Below the pieces are notes generated by a model. That model worked only from the letters and a program-made list of their open reading frames with translations, was not told where the DNA came from and did no database searches. This document shows, in pieces, positions 45,588 to 55,928 of a stretch of DNA of 64,000 nt. The position numbers and the translations under genes are program-made. Numbering within the stretch: the first letter of the stretch is position 1; the number at the start of each line of letters is the position of its first letter. The DNA comes from Acidimicrobiales bacterium (GTDB lineage Bacteria; Actinomycetota; Acidimicrobiia; Acidimicrobiales; JAHWLA01): positions 1 through 64,000 of the forward strand of contig DATLNE010000040.1 of assembly GCA_035536915.1 (NCBI GenBank), given 5' to 3'.

Positions 45588-45592
45588 GTGCC

Positions 45593-46282
45593 TCAGTTGC
45601 CCTGGACCTGCTTTGTCATCTGTTCGGCGATGTCGCGGAGCTTGACGTTGAGCCGCTGCGAGGCGCGGCGCAGCAGCTCGAAGGCCTCGTCTTCGCCGAT
45701 GCCCTGGCGCACCATGAGGATGCCCTTGGCCTGCCCGATGACGTCGCGGGTCGCCATGCCTGTGCGCAGCTCGGCTTCCCGCTGCGCATGCGAGAGCGCC
45801 ACCGCGGCGTGGGCGGCGAAGACGGAGCCGACCGTGACGGCTTCCTCGTCGAAGGCCTCCGTCTTCCGGGAGTAGAGGTTGAGGGCGCCCATGGTGCCTT
45901 CCTGCACGAAGAGCCGGAACGAGAGCATGCTGCGCACCCCGGTCTCGTCGACCGCCCGTTGGGCGAAGCGGGGCCAGCGCTCCTCCGTGGCCAAGTCGTC
46001 GGCGAGCACGGTGTCGTGCTCGCGAATCGACATCAGGCACGGGCCTTCGTTCGCCTCGTACTGGATGGCGTCGACGGCGACGGGGGTCTCGTCGCTGGCC
46101 GCGGGCGTGCTGATCGTGCGACCTTGGATCAACGACACGCCTGCGTGGTCGCAGCCGTCGATGGTCTGGACCGCCAGTTCGCAGATGCGGGTGAGGGTCG
46201 CCTGGACGCCCTCTTCGGCCTGCAGGGATCTCGCCACCTCGGCCAGTGTCTCGGCTAGTTCGGTTGCCCGTTCGTCCGCCAC
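45593..46282 (-). CDS. GAF-ANTAR regulatory protein
   Basis: A 229-residue protein with a GAF domain (about residues 20-165: DHAGVSLIQGRTISTPAASDE, YEANEGPCLMSI) and a C-terminal ANTAR RNA-binding domain (about 172-226: DVIGQAKGILMVRQGIGEDEAFELLRRASQRLNVKLRDIAE). ANTAR proteins bind tandem hairpins in mRNA and prevent termination; GAF-ANTAR proteins of this kind are common in actinobacteria and often respond to stress signals. GTG start. Stands alone between the kinase gene and a thioesterase. Confidence 0.9.
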   Translation of the reverse strand: MADERATELAETLAEVARSLQAEEGVQATLTRICELAVQTIDGCDHAGVSLIQGRTISTPAASDETPVAVDAIQYEANEGPCLMSIREHDTVLADDLATEERWPRFAQRAVDETGVRSMLSFRLFVQEGTMGALNLYSRKTEAFDEEAVTVGSVFAAHAAVALSHAQREAELRTGMATRDVIGQAKGILMVRQGIGEDEAFELLRRASQRLNVKLRDIAEQMTKQVQGN

Positions 46283-46334
46283 CCGGTGCCCCCTTGCAAA
46301 TGACCCCTCGGCAGGAGTCTATGAGGGGTGCTAC

Positions 46335-46745
46335 TCAGCGGCTACTGCGGAGCACGATCTGGCTCTGCGTGGTCTTGGCCACCAGCGTGCCCTTGTCGTC
46401 GGTGAGCTCGGTCTCCACCACGATTATCAGGCCGCCGACCCGCAGCGGCCGGGCCTGCGCCCCAACGGTGCCCGAGCGCACGGCGCCGAGGAAGTTGGTC
46501 TTCGACTCCACCGTCGAGGTGCCGGTTGTGCCCTCGGGGAGGTTGAAGAAGGCACAGGCGCCGCCTGCGGAGTCGGCCAACGCCATGAGGGCACCGCCGT
46601 GCAGCAGGCCGCCGCTGGTACACAGCTCGGGTCGCCAGTCGAGCTCGAGGTGGACGAGGTCCTTGGAGCTGGCCACCACCCGGAAGCCCAGCGTCTCGGT
46701 CAAGGGCATGGCCTGATGGATGAAGCCCGTGAGTTCGTCTGCCAT
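46335..46745 (-). CDS. PaaI-family hot-dog thioesterase
   Basis: A 136-residue single hot-dog protein with SGGLLHGGALMALADSAGGACA, the helix-containing active-site segment of the PaaI/YdiI group, and STVESKTNFLGAVRSG. It hydrolyses an acyl-CoA thioester, often aromatic. ATG 46745 (MADELTGFIHQAMPLTETLG). It faces the divergent methyltransferase gene across 33 nt. Confidence 0.88.
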   Translation of the reverse strand: MADELTGFIHQAMPLTETLGFRVVASSKDLVHLELDWRPELCTSGGLLHGGALMALADSAGGACAFFNLPEGTTGTSTVESKTNFLGAVRSGTVGAQARPLRVGGLIIVVETELTDDKGTLVAKTTQSQIVLRSSR

Positions 46746-46778
46746 GCCACGGAGCATGCCACCTACGCTCCGCCTCCG

Positions 46779-47567
46779 ATGCCTCTCGTGCCGGTCGACA
46801 ACCCTGAAGACGAGCGCTTGGCGGTCTACACCGGCCTCACCGACGGCGAGCTGCGGCGTCGGGGCGACGCCTTCGTGGCGGAGGGCGTGCTGGTGATCCG
46901 CCGGCTGCTGGAGTCGCGCTTCCCGGTGCGGTCGCTGCTGGCCACGCCCAACCGGCTCGACCCGGCGTGGGCGGCGCTCGACGTGCCCGTCTACGTGGCC
47001 TCGCAGGAGGTCATGAACCAGGTCGCCGGCTTCGACATCCACCGGGGTGCGCTGGCCGCCGGCGCCCGGGTGCCGCTGCCGCCCGCGGCATCGCTGCTCG
47101 ACGGCGCCCGTCGGGTGGCCGTGCTGGAGGGAATCAACGACACCGAGAACATGGGGGCGTTGTTCCGCAACGCCGCCGCGTTCGGCCTCGACGCCGTGCT
47201 GCTGACGGCCGACTGCTGCGACCCGCTGTACCGCCGGGCCGTGCGGGTGTCGATGGGCAACGTGCTGCACGTGCCGTTCACGGTGGTCGACGGGCTCGAC
47301 GACTTGCGGGGGTTCACGACCGTGGCGCTGACGCCCGCAGCCGACGCCGAGCCGCTCGGGCCCGTTCCGGGGCCCGTGGCGTTCCTGGTGGGCGCCGAGG
47401 GCTCCGGCTTGCGGGCTGAGACCCTGGCCGCCGCCGACCGTCGCATGCGCATCCCCATGGCGCCCGGCGTCGACTCGCTCAACGTGGCCACCGCCGCCGC
47501 TATCGCCTTTTACGCGCTCGGGAGTACATGGCGTACGGATTCCGTACGCCATGTACTCGGGAGTTAG
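46779..47567 (+). CDS. SpoU/TrmH-family RNA 2'-O-methyltransferase
   Basis: A 262-residue SPOUT methyltransferase: N-terminal substrate-binding domain (about 1-90), then knot motifs VLEGINDTENMGALFRNAAAFG (motif 1), LVGAEGSGL (motif 2) and IPMAPGVDSLNVATAAAIAFYAL (motif 3). It methylates a ribose in rRNA or tRNA using S-adenosylmethionine. TACGCT at 46764-46769 is 9 nt before the ATG. The last 15 or so residues (STWRTDSVRHVLGS) are encoded by the palindromic element at 47522-47558 and are not part of the conserved fold. Confidence 0.91.
   Translation: MPLVPVDNPEDERLAVYTGLTDGELRRRGDAFVAEGVLVIRRLLESRFPVRSLLATPNRLDPAWAALDVPVYVASQEVMNQVAGFDIHRGALAAGARVPLPPAASLLDGARRVAVLEGINDTENMGALFRNAAAFGLDAVLLTADCCDPLYRRAVRVSMGNVLHVPFTVVDGLDDLRGFTTVALTPAADAEPLGPVPGPVAFLVGAEGSGLRAETLAAADRRMRIPMAPGVDSLNVATAAAIAFYALGSTWRTDSVRHVLGS
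47522..47558. repeat. Palindromic element, family B, copy 1 (inside the methyltransferase 3' end)
   Basis: Perfect 18-bp arms (47522-47539 and 47541-47558) around one base. The left arm begins GAGTACATG and the right arm ends CATGTACTC; the inner stem is GCGTACGGA. The element lies in frame in the last codons of the SpoU-type gene. The same outer boxes recur at 61182-61220 with a different inner stem. Confidence 0.85.
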
Positions 47568-47595
47568 AGGGGGCGCGAGGGGGAAACATGACGGC

Positions 47596-48288
47596 ATGGT
47601 CAAGCCCCAGCAACCAGAGCTCGCACGCAGTGGACGCGGGGAGGTCGACCCCAGCGCCGTGAAGGCCCGCCACGGCGGCCCCACCGACACCACCGAGTCT
47701 CCCGCCCCGGTGCCGGACGACAACCTCCCCGGCCACCACCCCGAAGCCGAGCAGGACAAGCCCGACGTCACGCCGTTAGCCGCGCCACGCGGGCGGCGGG
47801 GCGCCGCCAGGCCCAAGGCAACGCCCAAGGCCAAGCCCACGGCCACAGCCAAGGCGGCAGCACCGGCCGTCGAGCCGCCGCGCCGGGCGACATTCGCCTT
47901 CGCTTTCGACGTGCGCATGGCGCTGGCTGCCCTGCCGTTCGGGGTCACGCCGTTCACCACCGGGCTCGACATCGCCGACGGCGAGTTGCGGGTCCGCTTC
48001 GGCCCGTGGTCGCTGCGCACGCCGCTCGACAACATCGAAGGCGCCGAGGTCACCGGCCCCTACACCTGGTTCAAGGTCGCCGGCCCGGCCCACCTGTCGT
48101 TCAAGGACATCGGCCTCACCTTCGCCACCAACGCCAACCGCGGCGTGTGCATCCGCTTCAAGGAGCCGGTGGCGGGCCTGGTGCCCAAGGGCCTGCTCAA
48201 GCATCCGGCCCTCACCGTGACCGTCGACCGCCCCGACGATCTGGTGGCCGCGCTCACCCCGGTAGCGTCGGCCCATGGACAAGCCTGA
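47596..48288 (+). CDS. Actinobacterial-type protein of unknown function
   Basis: A 230-residue protein. The first 100 residues are low-complexity (Pro, Ala, Lys repeats such as KATPKAKPTATAKAAA) and likely disordered. Residues about 95-230 form a compact domain (FAFDVRMALAALPFGVTPFTTG, RVRFGPWSLRTPLDNIEGAEVTGPYTWFKVAGPAHLSFKDIG) that looks like a PH-like beta-barrel. No enzyme motif. ATG 47596 is taken; the 3' end overlaps the FKBP gene by 14 nt. Confidence 0.72.
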   Translation: MVKPQQPELARSGRGEVDPSAVKARHGGPTDTTESPAPVPDDNLPGHHPEAEQDKPDVTPLAAPRGRRGAARPKATPKAKPTATAKAAAPAVEPPRRATFAFAFDVRMALAALPFGVTPFTTGLDIADGELRVRFGPWSLRTPLDNIEGAEVTGPYTWFKVAGPAHLSFKDIGLTFATNANRGVCIRFKEPVAGLVPKGLLKHPALTVTVDRPDDLVAALTPVASAHGQA

Positions 48289-48643
48289 CGTCACCATCCC
48301 CGAGGGGCAGCCGCCCACCGACCTCGGCATCGAGGATCTCAGCGAGGGCGACGGCCCCGAGGCCGCCGCAGGCCAGGCCGTCGACGTCCACTACGTCGGA
48401 ATCTCCTGGTCGAGCGGCAAGCAGTTCGACGCCTCGTGGGACCGGGGCCAGCCGTTCTCCTTCCAACTAGGCGCGGGCCAGGTCATCCCCGGCTGGGACC
48501 GGGGCGTGGCGGGCATGAAGGTCGGCGGCCGCCGCCGCCTCACCATCCCGCCCGAACTGGGCTACGGCTCTCGCGGCGCGGGCGGCGTCATCGCCCCCAA
48601 CGAGACGCTGGTCTTCGTAGTCGACCTGTTGGGCGTTCGTTAG
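48275..48643 (+). CDS. FKBP-type peptidyl-prolyl cis-trans isomerase
   Basis: A 122-residue FKBP domain with conserved VDVHYVGISWSSGKQFDASWDRGQPFSFQLG, GQVIPGWDRGVAGMKVGGRRRLTIPPELGYG and VFVVDLLGV. It catalyses proline isomerisation during folding; no signal peptide, so cytoplasmic. TAGCGT at 48263-48268 lies 6 nt before the ATG, inside the previous gene. Confidence 0.95.
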   Translation: MDKPDVTIPEGQPPTDLGIEDLSEGDGPEAAAGQAVDVHYVGISWSSGKQFDASWDRGQPFSFQLGAGQVIPGWDRGVAGMKVGGRRRLTIPPELGYGSRGAGGVIAPNETLVFVVDLLGVR

Positions 48644-48670
48644 GCGCCGCCGCCGGGCAGAACGGCGGGC

Positions 48671-49654
48671 ATGACGAACGTGGAGATCGGCTACTGGATG
48701 TCGAGCGAGGAGCACTCGCCCAACGACTTGGTTCGCAACGCCACGCGCGCCGAGGAGCTCGGCTTCCCCAGCGCCATGATCTCCGACCACTTCCACCCGT
48801 GGCTGTCGCAGCAGGGCCACAGCCCCTTTGTGTGGTCGGTGCTCGGCGCCATCGCCCATGCCACCGAGCGCCTGCGCATCGGCACCGGCGTCACTGCGCC
48901 CATCCAGCGCACCCACCCGGCCATCGTGGCCCATGCCTCGGCCACCGTTGCCGCCATGATGCCGGGCCGTTTCTTCCTCGGCGTGGGCACGGGCGAGCGC
49001 CTCAACGAGCACATCACCGGCGAGCACTGGCCCACGCCCGACGAACGCCGCGACATGCTCGAAGAAGCGGTCGACGTCATCCGCAAGCTCTGGACCGGCG
49101 ACCGCATCTCCCACCGCGGCCGCTACTACACGGTGGAAGAGGCCGAACTGTTCACCCGCCCCGAGGAGCCGCCGCTGATCGTGGTGGCGGGCAGCTCCAC
49201 AGTGAGTGCCGACCTGGCGGGCCGCATCGGCGACGGCTTCGTGGGCGTTACCCCCGACGCCGAAGTCATCACAACCTTCGAGGAGAGCGGCGGCGCGGGC
49301 AAGCCGAAGTTCGGCCAGGTGTCGATCTGCTGGGCGGAGGACGAAGAGGCCGGCCGCCGCACCGCCCACCACATCTGGGCCAACACCGGCCTGCAGGGCG
49401 CGCTGTCGACAGAGCTGTCACGGCCCAAGGACTTCGAGGCGGCGGTGGCCAACGTCAGCCCCGACGACGTGGCCGAGTCGGTGCCGTGCGGCCCTGACCC
49501 CGAACGCCACCTCGAAGCGATCATGCAGTACGTCGAGGCCGGCTACGACCATGTGTACCTGCACCAGATCGGCCCCGACCAAGAAGGCTTCTTCCGCTTC
49601 TGGGCGGACGAGTTGCGGCCCCGCCTCGATCAGCGAGTGGCGCGAGTGGCGTAG
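48671..49654 (+). CDS. F420-dependent oxidoreductase, glucose-6-phosphate-dehydrogenase-like LLM family
   Basis: A 327-residue luciferase-like TIM barrel of the FGD-related type: IGYWMSSEEHSPNDLVRNATRAEELGF, ISDHFHPWLSQQGHSPFVWSVLGAIA, GVGTGERLNEHITGEHWP. The SDHFHPW and GTGER segments line the F420 and substrate sites in this group. The physiological substrate is unknown. The 3' end overlaps the convergent DUF983 gene by 25 nt. Confidence 0.9.
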   Translation: MTNVEIGYWMSSEEHSPNDLVRNATRAEELGFPSAMISDHFHPWLSQQGHSPFVWSVLGAIAHATERLRIGTGVTAPIQRTHPAIVAHASATVAAMMPGRFFLGVGTGERLNEHITGEHWPTPDERRDMLEEAVDVIRKLWTGDRISHRGRYYTVEEAELFTRPEEPPLIVVAGSSTVSADLAGRIGDGFVGVTPDAEVITTFEESGGAGKPKFGQVSICWAEDEEAGRRTAHHIWANTGLQGALSTELSRPKDFEAAVANVSPDDVAESVPCGPDPERHLEAIMQYVEAGYDHVYLHQIGPDQEGFFRFWADELRPRLDQRVARVA

Positions 49655-50013
49655 TCGTCGGGGGCGGCGGGCTTGATCATCAGGTCGAACGCCGCCCAGA
49701 TCGTCTTGGAGAACGGGTAGAAGGCGATCGGCGCCGCCACCATCAGCGGCACGGCGATGGCGCACAACAACAGCAGCGGCGGGTCGGGCAGCGTCAGCAC
49801 GAACGACACCAGCAGCATCACCCCGAGCACGCCCTCGGTGGTGGCGAAGTTGATGAGGATGGCGCCGAGGAAAAAGGCGTCGGCGCCGCGCCGCTCGAAC
49901 CGGTAGCTGCACGTGGGGCAGTGCGGTCGCATGGCCAGCCACGAGGTGAACAGGCCGCCGCCCCCGCACAGCGGGCAGTGCCGTGTCAGGCCTCGGGCCA
50001 ACATCCGCCACAT
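49630..50013 (-). CDS. DUF983 zinc-ribbon membrane protein
   Basis: A 127-residue protein: a zinc ribbon (CPLC at residues 13-16 and CPTC at about 32-35) followed by two or three transmembrane segments (FFLGAILINFATTEGVLGVMLLVSFVL; LLLLCAIAVPLMVAAPIAFYPF). DUF983 proteins are conserved and of unknown function. It lies downstream of valS, separated by the long palindrome at 50027-50080. Confidence 0.85.
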   Translation of the reverse strand: MWRMLARGLTRHCPLCGGGGLFTSWLAMRPHCPTCSYRFERRGADAFFLGAILINFATTEGVLGVMLLVSFVLTLPDPPLLLLCAIAVPLMVAAPIAFYPFSKTIWAAFDLMIKPAAPDDYATRATR

Positions 50014-50026
50014 GCCCCCGTTCTAT

Positions 50027-50080
50027 CCGTTCTGGTCCGGTAATCCCGCGCCACAGCGCGGGATTACCGGACCAGAACGG
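50027..50080. repeat. Palindromic element, family A, copy 1 (valS/DUF983 intergenic)
   Basis: Perfect 25-bp arms (50027-50051 and 50056-50080) with a CACA loop. Outer boxes CGTTCTGGT and ACCAGAACG, inner stem CCGGTAATCCCGCGC. There is no T-run on either side, so it is not a standard terminator. A related element with the same outer boxes is at 56508-56559. Confidence 0.88.
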
Positions 50081-50082
50081 CC

Positions 50083-52581
50083 TCAGTCGGGCGGGGCCAG
50101 CTCGACCTCGACGGTCACCTCGGGCGCCTCGCCGAACTCGACCTCGGTAACCGTGCCCGCGTCGCGCACGTCGTCGAGGGCCAAGCGCAGCGCGGCGGGG
50201 GCGCCGACCCGCAGCCGGGCCACCGGCGCCCGCATCGACACCTTGGCCTCGCTCTTGGCCTTGCGCACGGCAGCGAGCACCTCGGTGGCCACCGCCAGCA
50301 CCTCGCCCGAGGCATCGCCCGCGGCGGCCCGCAGCGGCTCGACGGACGGCCACTCCGCCTGGTGGACCGAGCCGTCCTGCCACCACGACCACACCTCTTC
50401 GGTGACGAAGGGCAGGAACGGGGCGAACAGCCGCAGCAGGGTCGACAGGGCCTGCGACAAGGCGCCGACGGCCGACTCGCCGCCAGGCCCTCCGGCATAC
50501 GCCCGGTTCTTCACCAGTTCGAGGTAGTCGTCGCAGAACGCCCAGAAGAACGCCTCGGTGCGCTCCAGCGCCCGGGCGTAGTCGTAGCCCTCGAAGGCGA
50601 CGGTGGCCTCGTCGACCAGCGCGGCCAACCCGGCCAGCAGGTCGCGGTCGACGGCCTCGGTGACGGCGCCCGCGGTCGACGGCAGCGACAGCACGAACCG
50701 CGAGGCGTTGAGCACCTTGGTGGCCAGCCGCCGCCCGACCTTCATCTGCCCTTCGTCGAAGGCGGTGTCGGTGCCCGGCCGCCCGTTGGCCGCCCAGTAG
50801 CGCACGGCGTCGGAGCCGTACTGCTCCAACAGGGCGATGGGCGTGACCACGTTGCCCTTCGACTTCGACATCTTCTTGCGGTCGGGGTCGAGGATCCACC
50901 CTGAGATCGCCGCGTTGCGCCACGGCACCGAGCCGTGCTCGAAGTGCGAGCGCACCATGGTGGAGAACAGCCAGGTGCGGATGATGTCGTGGCCTTGCGG
51001 GCGCAGGTCCATGGGGAAGACCCGGCCGAACAAGTCGGGGTCGTCCTCCCACTGGCCCGCGATCTGCGGGGTCAACGACGAGGTCGCCCACGTGTCCATG
51101 ACGTCGGGGTCGCCCACGAAGCCGGCGGGCTGCCCACGCTGCGATTCGTCGTAGCCCTCGGGCACGTCGCTCGACGGGTCGATCGGCAGCTGCGACTCGT
51201 CGGGCACCAGCGGCGCCGAGTAGTCGGGCTCGCCGTCGTCGCCCACCGGGTACCAGACGGGGATGGGCACGCCGAACCACCGCTGGCGCGAGACGAGCCA
51301 GTCGCCGTTGAGCCCGCCGACCCAGTTCTCGTAACGCGACTGCATGTAGGGCGGGTGCCACTGCAGTTCCTTGCCGCGGGCCTGCAGCGCCCCGCGCACG
51401 TCGTCGTCGCGCCCACCGTTGCGGATGTACCACTGCCGGCTGGTGACGATCTCCAGCGGGCGGTCGCCCTTCTCGTAGAACTTGACCGGGTGGGTGATCG
51501 GCCGCGGGTCGCCGACCAGTGCGCCCGACTCGACCAACAGTTCAACGACGCGCTTCTGGGCCTGCTTGGCCGTCTTGCCGGTGAGCTCCGACCACGCCTC
51601 GTTCTCGGGCACGCCCGCCGGCGCGGCGGCGACGATGCGCCCGTCGCGGCCGATGATCGAGCGCACCGGCAGGTCGAGCTCGCGCCACCAGGTGACGTCG
51701 GTGAGGTCGCCGAAGGTGCAGATCATGGCGATGCCCGACCCCTTCTCGGGATCGGCCAGCTCGTGGGCCAGCACCGGCACCTCGACGCCGAACAGCGGCG
51801 TGCGCACGGTCGAGCCGAAGCGGGGCTGGAAGCGGGCGTCGTCGGGGTGGGCGACCAAGGCGACGCAGGCGGGGATCAGCTCAGGCCGCGTGGTCTCGAT
51901 CTCGATGTCGTCGAAGCGGATGCGGTGGTAGGCGCCGGGCATCTCCCGGTCCTCCAACTCCGCTTGGGCCACCGCGGTGCGGAAGTCGACGTCCCACAAC
52001 GTCGGCGCCTCGGCCGAGTACGCCTCGCCCCGCGCCAGGTTGCGGAGGAACATGCGCTGCGATGCTCGCCGCGACCGGTCGTCGATGGTCGTGTAGGTGT
52101 GGGCCCAGTCGACCGACAGCCCCAGCCGGCGGAACAGGTCCTCGAAGGCCTGCTCGTCCTCGGCGGTCAGCCGGTGGCACAGCTCGATGAAGTTCTGCCT
52201 GCCGATGGGCAGTTGGTCCTTGCCCGGCTTCTCGGGCGGCTCGAACCCGGGGTCGTGGGCCACGCTCGGGTCGCAGCGGACGCCGAAGTAGTTCTGCACC
52301 CGGCGCTCGGTGGGCAGCCCGTTGTCGTCCCATCCCATGGGGTAGAAGACGGCCTTGCCCCGCATGCGGTGGAAGCGCGCCGTCACGTCGGTGTGCGTGT
52401 AGGAGAAGACGTGCCCGACGTGCAGCGAGCCGCTCACCGTGGGGGGTGGCGTGTCGACCGCATAGACCTCCTCACGAGGCCGGTCGCGGTCGAAGGAATA
52501 GGTGCCCGCGTCGGACCACGCCGCGATCCACTTCGGCTCGAGGCCGTCGAGCGATGGTTTTTCCGGGACGTTGGGCGTCAT
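50083..52581 (-). CDS. valS: Valyl-tRNA synthetase
   Basis: An 832-residue class I aminoacyl-tRNA synthetase. HIGH-type motif SGSLHVGH in [21 protein letters not shown] near residue 50, [15 protein letters not shown], an editing domain in the middle ([21 protein letters not shown]), the KMSKS motif [10 protein letters not shown] near residue 565, and DALRY-like [23 protein letters not shown]. It charges tRNA-Val. The ATG at 52581 is 20 nt from the divergent cysS start. The C-terminal tRNA-binding coiled coil is shortened, as in several actinobacterial enzymes. Confidence 0.96.
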   Translation of the reverse strand: MTPNVPEKPSLDGLEPKWIAAWSDAGTYSFDRDRPREEVYAVDTPPPTVSGSLHVGHVFSYTHTDVTARFHRMRGKAVFYPMGWDDNGLPTERRVQNYFGVRCDPSVAHDPGFEPPEKPGKDQLPIGRQNFIELCHRLTAEDEQAFEDLFRRLGLSVDWAHTYTTIDDRSRRASQRMFLRNLARGEAYSAEAPTLWDVDFRTAVAQAELEDREMPGAYHRIRFDDIEIETTRPELIPACVALVAHPDDARFQPRFGSTVRTPLFGVEVPVLAHELADPEKGSGIAMICTFGDLTDVTWWRELDLPVRSIIGRDGRIVAAAPAGVPENEAWSELTGKTAKQAQKRVVELLVESGALVGDPRPITHPVKFYEKGDRPLEIVTSRQWYIRNGGRDDDVRGALQARGKELQWHPPYMQSRYENWVGGLNGDWLVSRQRWFGVPIPVWYPVGDDGEPDYSAPLVPDESQLPIDPSSDVPEGYDESQRGQPAGFVGDPDVMDTWATSSLTPQIAGQWEDDPDLFGRVFPMDLRPQGHDIIRTWLFSTMVRSHFEHGSVPWRNAAISGWILDPDRKKMSKSKGNVVTPIALLEQYGSDAVRYWAANGRPGTDTAFDEGQMKVGRRLATKVLNASRFVLSLPSTAGAVTEAVDRDLLAGLAALVDEATVAFEGYDYARALERTEAFFWAFCDDYLELVKNRAYAGGPGGESAVGALSQALSTLLRLFAPFLPFVTEEVWSWWQDGSVHQAEWPSVEPLRAAAGDASGEVLAVATEVLAAVRKAKSEAKVSMRAPVARLRVGAPAALRLALDDVRDAGTVTEVEFGEAPEVTVEVELAPPD

Positions 52582-52601
52582 CGGGGCGTTACGGTACTTG
52601 C
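52582..52601. promoter_or_regulatory. 20-bp divergent promoter shared by valS and cysS
   Basis: The gap contains TACGGTA (52590-52596), which gives TACGGT on the plus strand 6 nt before the cysS GTG and TACCGT on the minus strand 9 nt before the valS ATG. Neither gene has room for a ribosome-binding site, so two overlapping -10 elements driving leaderless mRNAs are likely. Confidence 0.5.
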
Positions 52602-53924
52602 GTGCTGCGCCTCCACGACACTGCATATGGAACCGTCCGCGAGCTGACGCTGCGCGATCCCGGCCGGGTGTCGATCTACGTGTGCGGCCCCACCGTCTAC
52701 GACGTGCCCCACATCGGCCACGGCCGCGCCGCGCTCACCTACGACATCCTGCGGCGGTACCTGGAGTGGACAGGCCTCGCCGTCGACCACGTGTCGAACA
52801 TCACCGACATCGACGACAAGATCATCCAGCGGGCCAACGAGCGGGGGCGCAGCGCGGACGACGTGGCCGCCGAGTTCGAGCAGGCATGGTGGGACGCCGT
52901 CGACGCCCTCGGCGTCCTGCGGCCCACCCACGACCCCCACGCCACTGCGTTCGTCGACCGCATGCTGGAGCTCATTGGTGAGCTCATGGCGGGCGACATG
53001 GCCTACGAGACCGACGACGGCGTGTACTTCGTGAGCGAGTCGGTGGCCGACTACGGCCTCCTCGCCCGCCAGACGCTCGACTCCCTGCGCAGCGGTGCGC
53101 GCGTCGAGGTGGAGGAGCAGAAGCGCTCGCCCCTCGACTTCGTGCTCTGGAAGAAGGCCAAGCCGGGCGAGCCGTCGTGGGAGTCGCCGTGGGGGCCTGG
53201 CCGTCCCGGCTGGCACACCGAGTGCGTCGTCATGTCGCTCGACCTGTTGGGCGACGGCTTCGACCTGCACTCGGGCGGGCTCGACCTCATGTTCCCCCAC
53301 CACGAGAACGAGCGGGCCCAGGCCGTCGCCCTCGGCCACGCCTTCGCCCGCCACTGGATGCACCACGCCTTCGTCGAGGTGGGTGGCGAGAAGATGTCGA
53401 AGTCGCTCGACAACTTCACCTCGCTCACCGACCTGCTGGCCCGCCACGACGCCCGCGCCTACCGCTTGCTGGTCCTGCGATCGCACTACCGCTCGCCCAT
53501 GGAGGTGACGCCCGAGACGATGGCCGACGCCGAGTCGGGCCTCGATCGCCTCGACTCCTTTGCGCGTCGCTTCAAGCCGACGTCGACGGCAGACCAGGGC
53601 GCGCTCGACCGGTTCCGCGAGCTCATGGACGACGACCTGCGCACGCCCCAGGCCGTCGCCCTCCTGTTCGACCTGGTGGGCCAGGCCAACGCCTCCGACG
53701 ACGCCGCCGCGGCGGCCGCGGCCTACGAGATCGCCGGTGCGATGGGCCTCGAACTGCGGGGTGCAGCCGACGAGGTCGACGCCGAAACGCACGCCCTCAT
53801 GGCCGAACGCGACGCGGCCCGAGCGGCCCGTGACTTCGCCCGAGCCGACGCCATCCGTGATGCATTGCAGTCGCTGGGATGGGTGGTCGAAGACACCGCG
53901 GAGGGCACCAGAGTTCATCGGTGA
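52602..53924 (+). CDS. cysS: Cysteinyl-tRNA synthetase
   Basis: A 440-residue class I synthetase: [20 protein letters not shown] with the zinc-ligand Cys and HIGH motif near residue 23-35, [29 protein letters not shown] with zinc-binding residues near 220-235, and KMSKSLDNF near 265. The shorter paralogue MshC (mycothiol synthesis) is also possible in actinobacteria, but the C-terminal domain is CysRS-like in length, favouring cysS. Start GTG 52602 follows the shared divergent promoter. Confidence 0.9.
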   Translation: MLRLHDTAYGTVRELTLRDPGRVSIYVCGPTVYDVPHIGHGRAALTYDILRRYLEWTGLAVDHVSNITDIDDKIIQRANERGRSADDVAAEFEQAWWDAVDALGVLRPTHDPHATAFVDRMLELIGELMAGDMAYETDDGVYFVSESVADYGLLARQTLDSLRSGARVEVEEQKRSPLDFVLWKKAKPGEPSWESPWGPGRPGWHTECVVMSLDLLGDGFDLHSGGLDLMFPHHENERAQAVALGHAFARHWMHHAFVEVGGEKMSKSLDNFTSLTDLLARHDARAYRLLVLRSHYRSPMEVTPETMADAESGLDRLDSFARRFKPTSTADQGALDRFRELMDDDLRTPQAVALLFDLVGQANASDDAAAAAAAYEIAGAMGLELRGAADEVDAETHALMAERDAARAARDFARADAIRDALQSLGWVVEDTAEGTRVHR

Positions 53925-54016
53925 CGGGCGGACGATTTGCTGTTACCGTTCGCGGCTGGGGAATCGCCAAAGGCAGTCCCCTGGACCCAAGCAACGTACG
54001 AAGGGGGATCGCCACA

Positions 54017-54217
54017 GTGGCGACCGGAACTGTGAAGTGGTTCAACGCCGAGAAGGGCTTCGGGTTCATCTCGCAGTCCGATGGGGCTGACGTGTTCGTG
54101 CACTTCAGCGCCATCCAGATGAATGGCTACCGCGCCCTCGAAGAGGGGCAGGCTGTCGAGTTCGAGGTCCAAGAAGGACCGAAGGGCTTGCAGGCTGCCA
54201 GCGTGCGTCCCATCTAG
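54017..54217 (+). CDS. Cold-shock domain protein
   Basis: A 66-residue CspA-type protein with both RNA-binding motifs: [15 protein letters not shown] and VFVHFSAIQ. It binds single-stranded RNA/DNA as an RNA chaperone. GTG 54017 is preceded by AAGGGGG at 54001-54007; a leader of roughly 70-80 nt (from 53940) has no other gene and may hold cold-responsive structure. A strong terminator follows. Confidence 0.95.
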   Translation: MATGTVKWFNAEKGFGFISQSDGADVFVHFSAIQMNGYRALEEGQAVEFEVQEGPKGLQAASVRPI

Positions 54218-54243
54218 GCGAAGCATCAGCCCACGACAACGTA

Positions 54244-54276
54244 GAAAGCGCCCGGCCGATTCGGCCGGGCGCTTTC
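54244..54276. terminator. Intrinsic terminator after the cold-shock gene
   Basis: A 16-bp perfect stem (54244-54259 with 54261-54276: GAAAGCGCCCGGCCGA paired to its complement) followed by GTTTGCTT. The A-rich start and T-rich end let it work in both directions, serving both the cold-shock gene and the convergent sigma-factor gene. Confidence 0.88.
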
Positions 54277-54313
54277 GTTTGCTTCAACTTCGGACCAGCG
54301 GCAGCAAGGCCTT

Positions 54314-55810
<1,497 letters not shown>

Positions 55811-55928
55811 GAAACCTCCGTGAGGGACCGCCTACGCGCGAACAGTGGTGACACTTCGGCGCCGGAGCCTAGGGTTCCTGCGCATTCGGACTTGACGGAC
55901 ATTGCCGGCGGGCCATCTGCTGTCGCCC

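Noticed and set aside
50027-50080. Long hairpin as intrinsic terminator of valS
   Set aside because: No T-run follows in either direction, and the same outer boxes occur inside a coding gene at 56508-56559, which a terminator would not.
52602-53924. Cysteinyl ligase MshC of mycothiol synthesis instead of CysRS
   Set aside because: Length (440 residues) and the full C-terminal helical domain favour CysRS; however only a phylogeny or the presence of another cysS in the genome would settle it.
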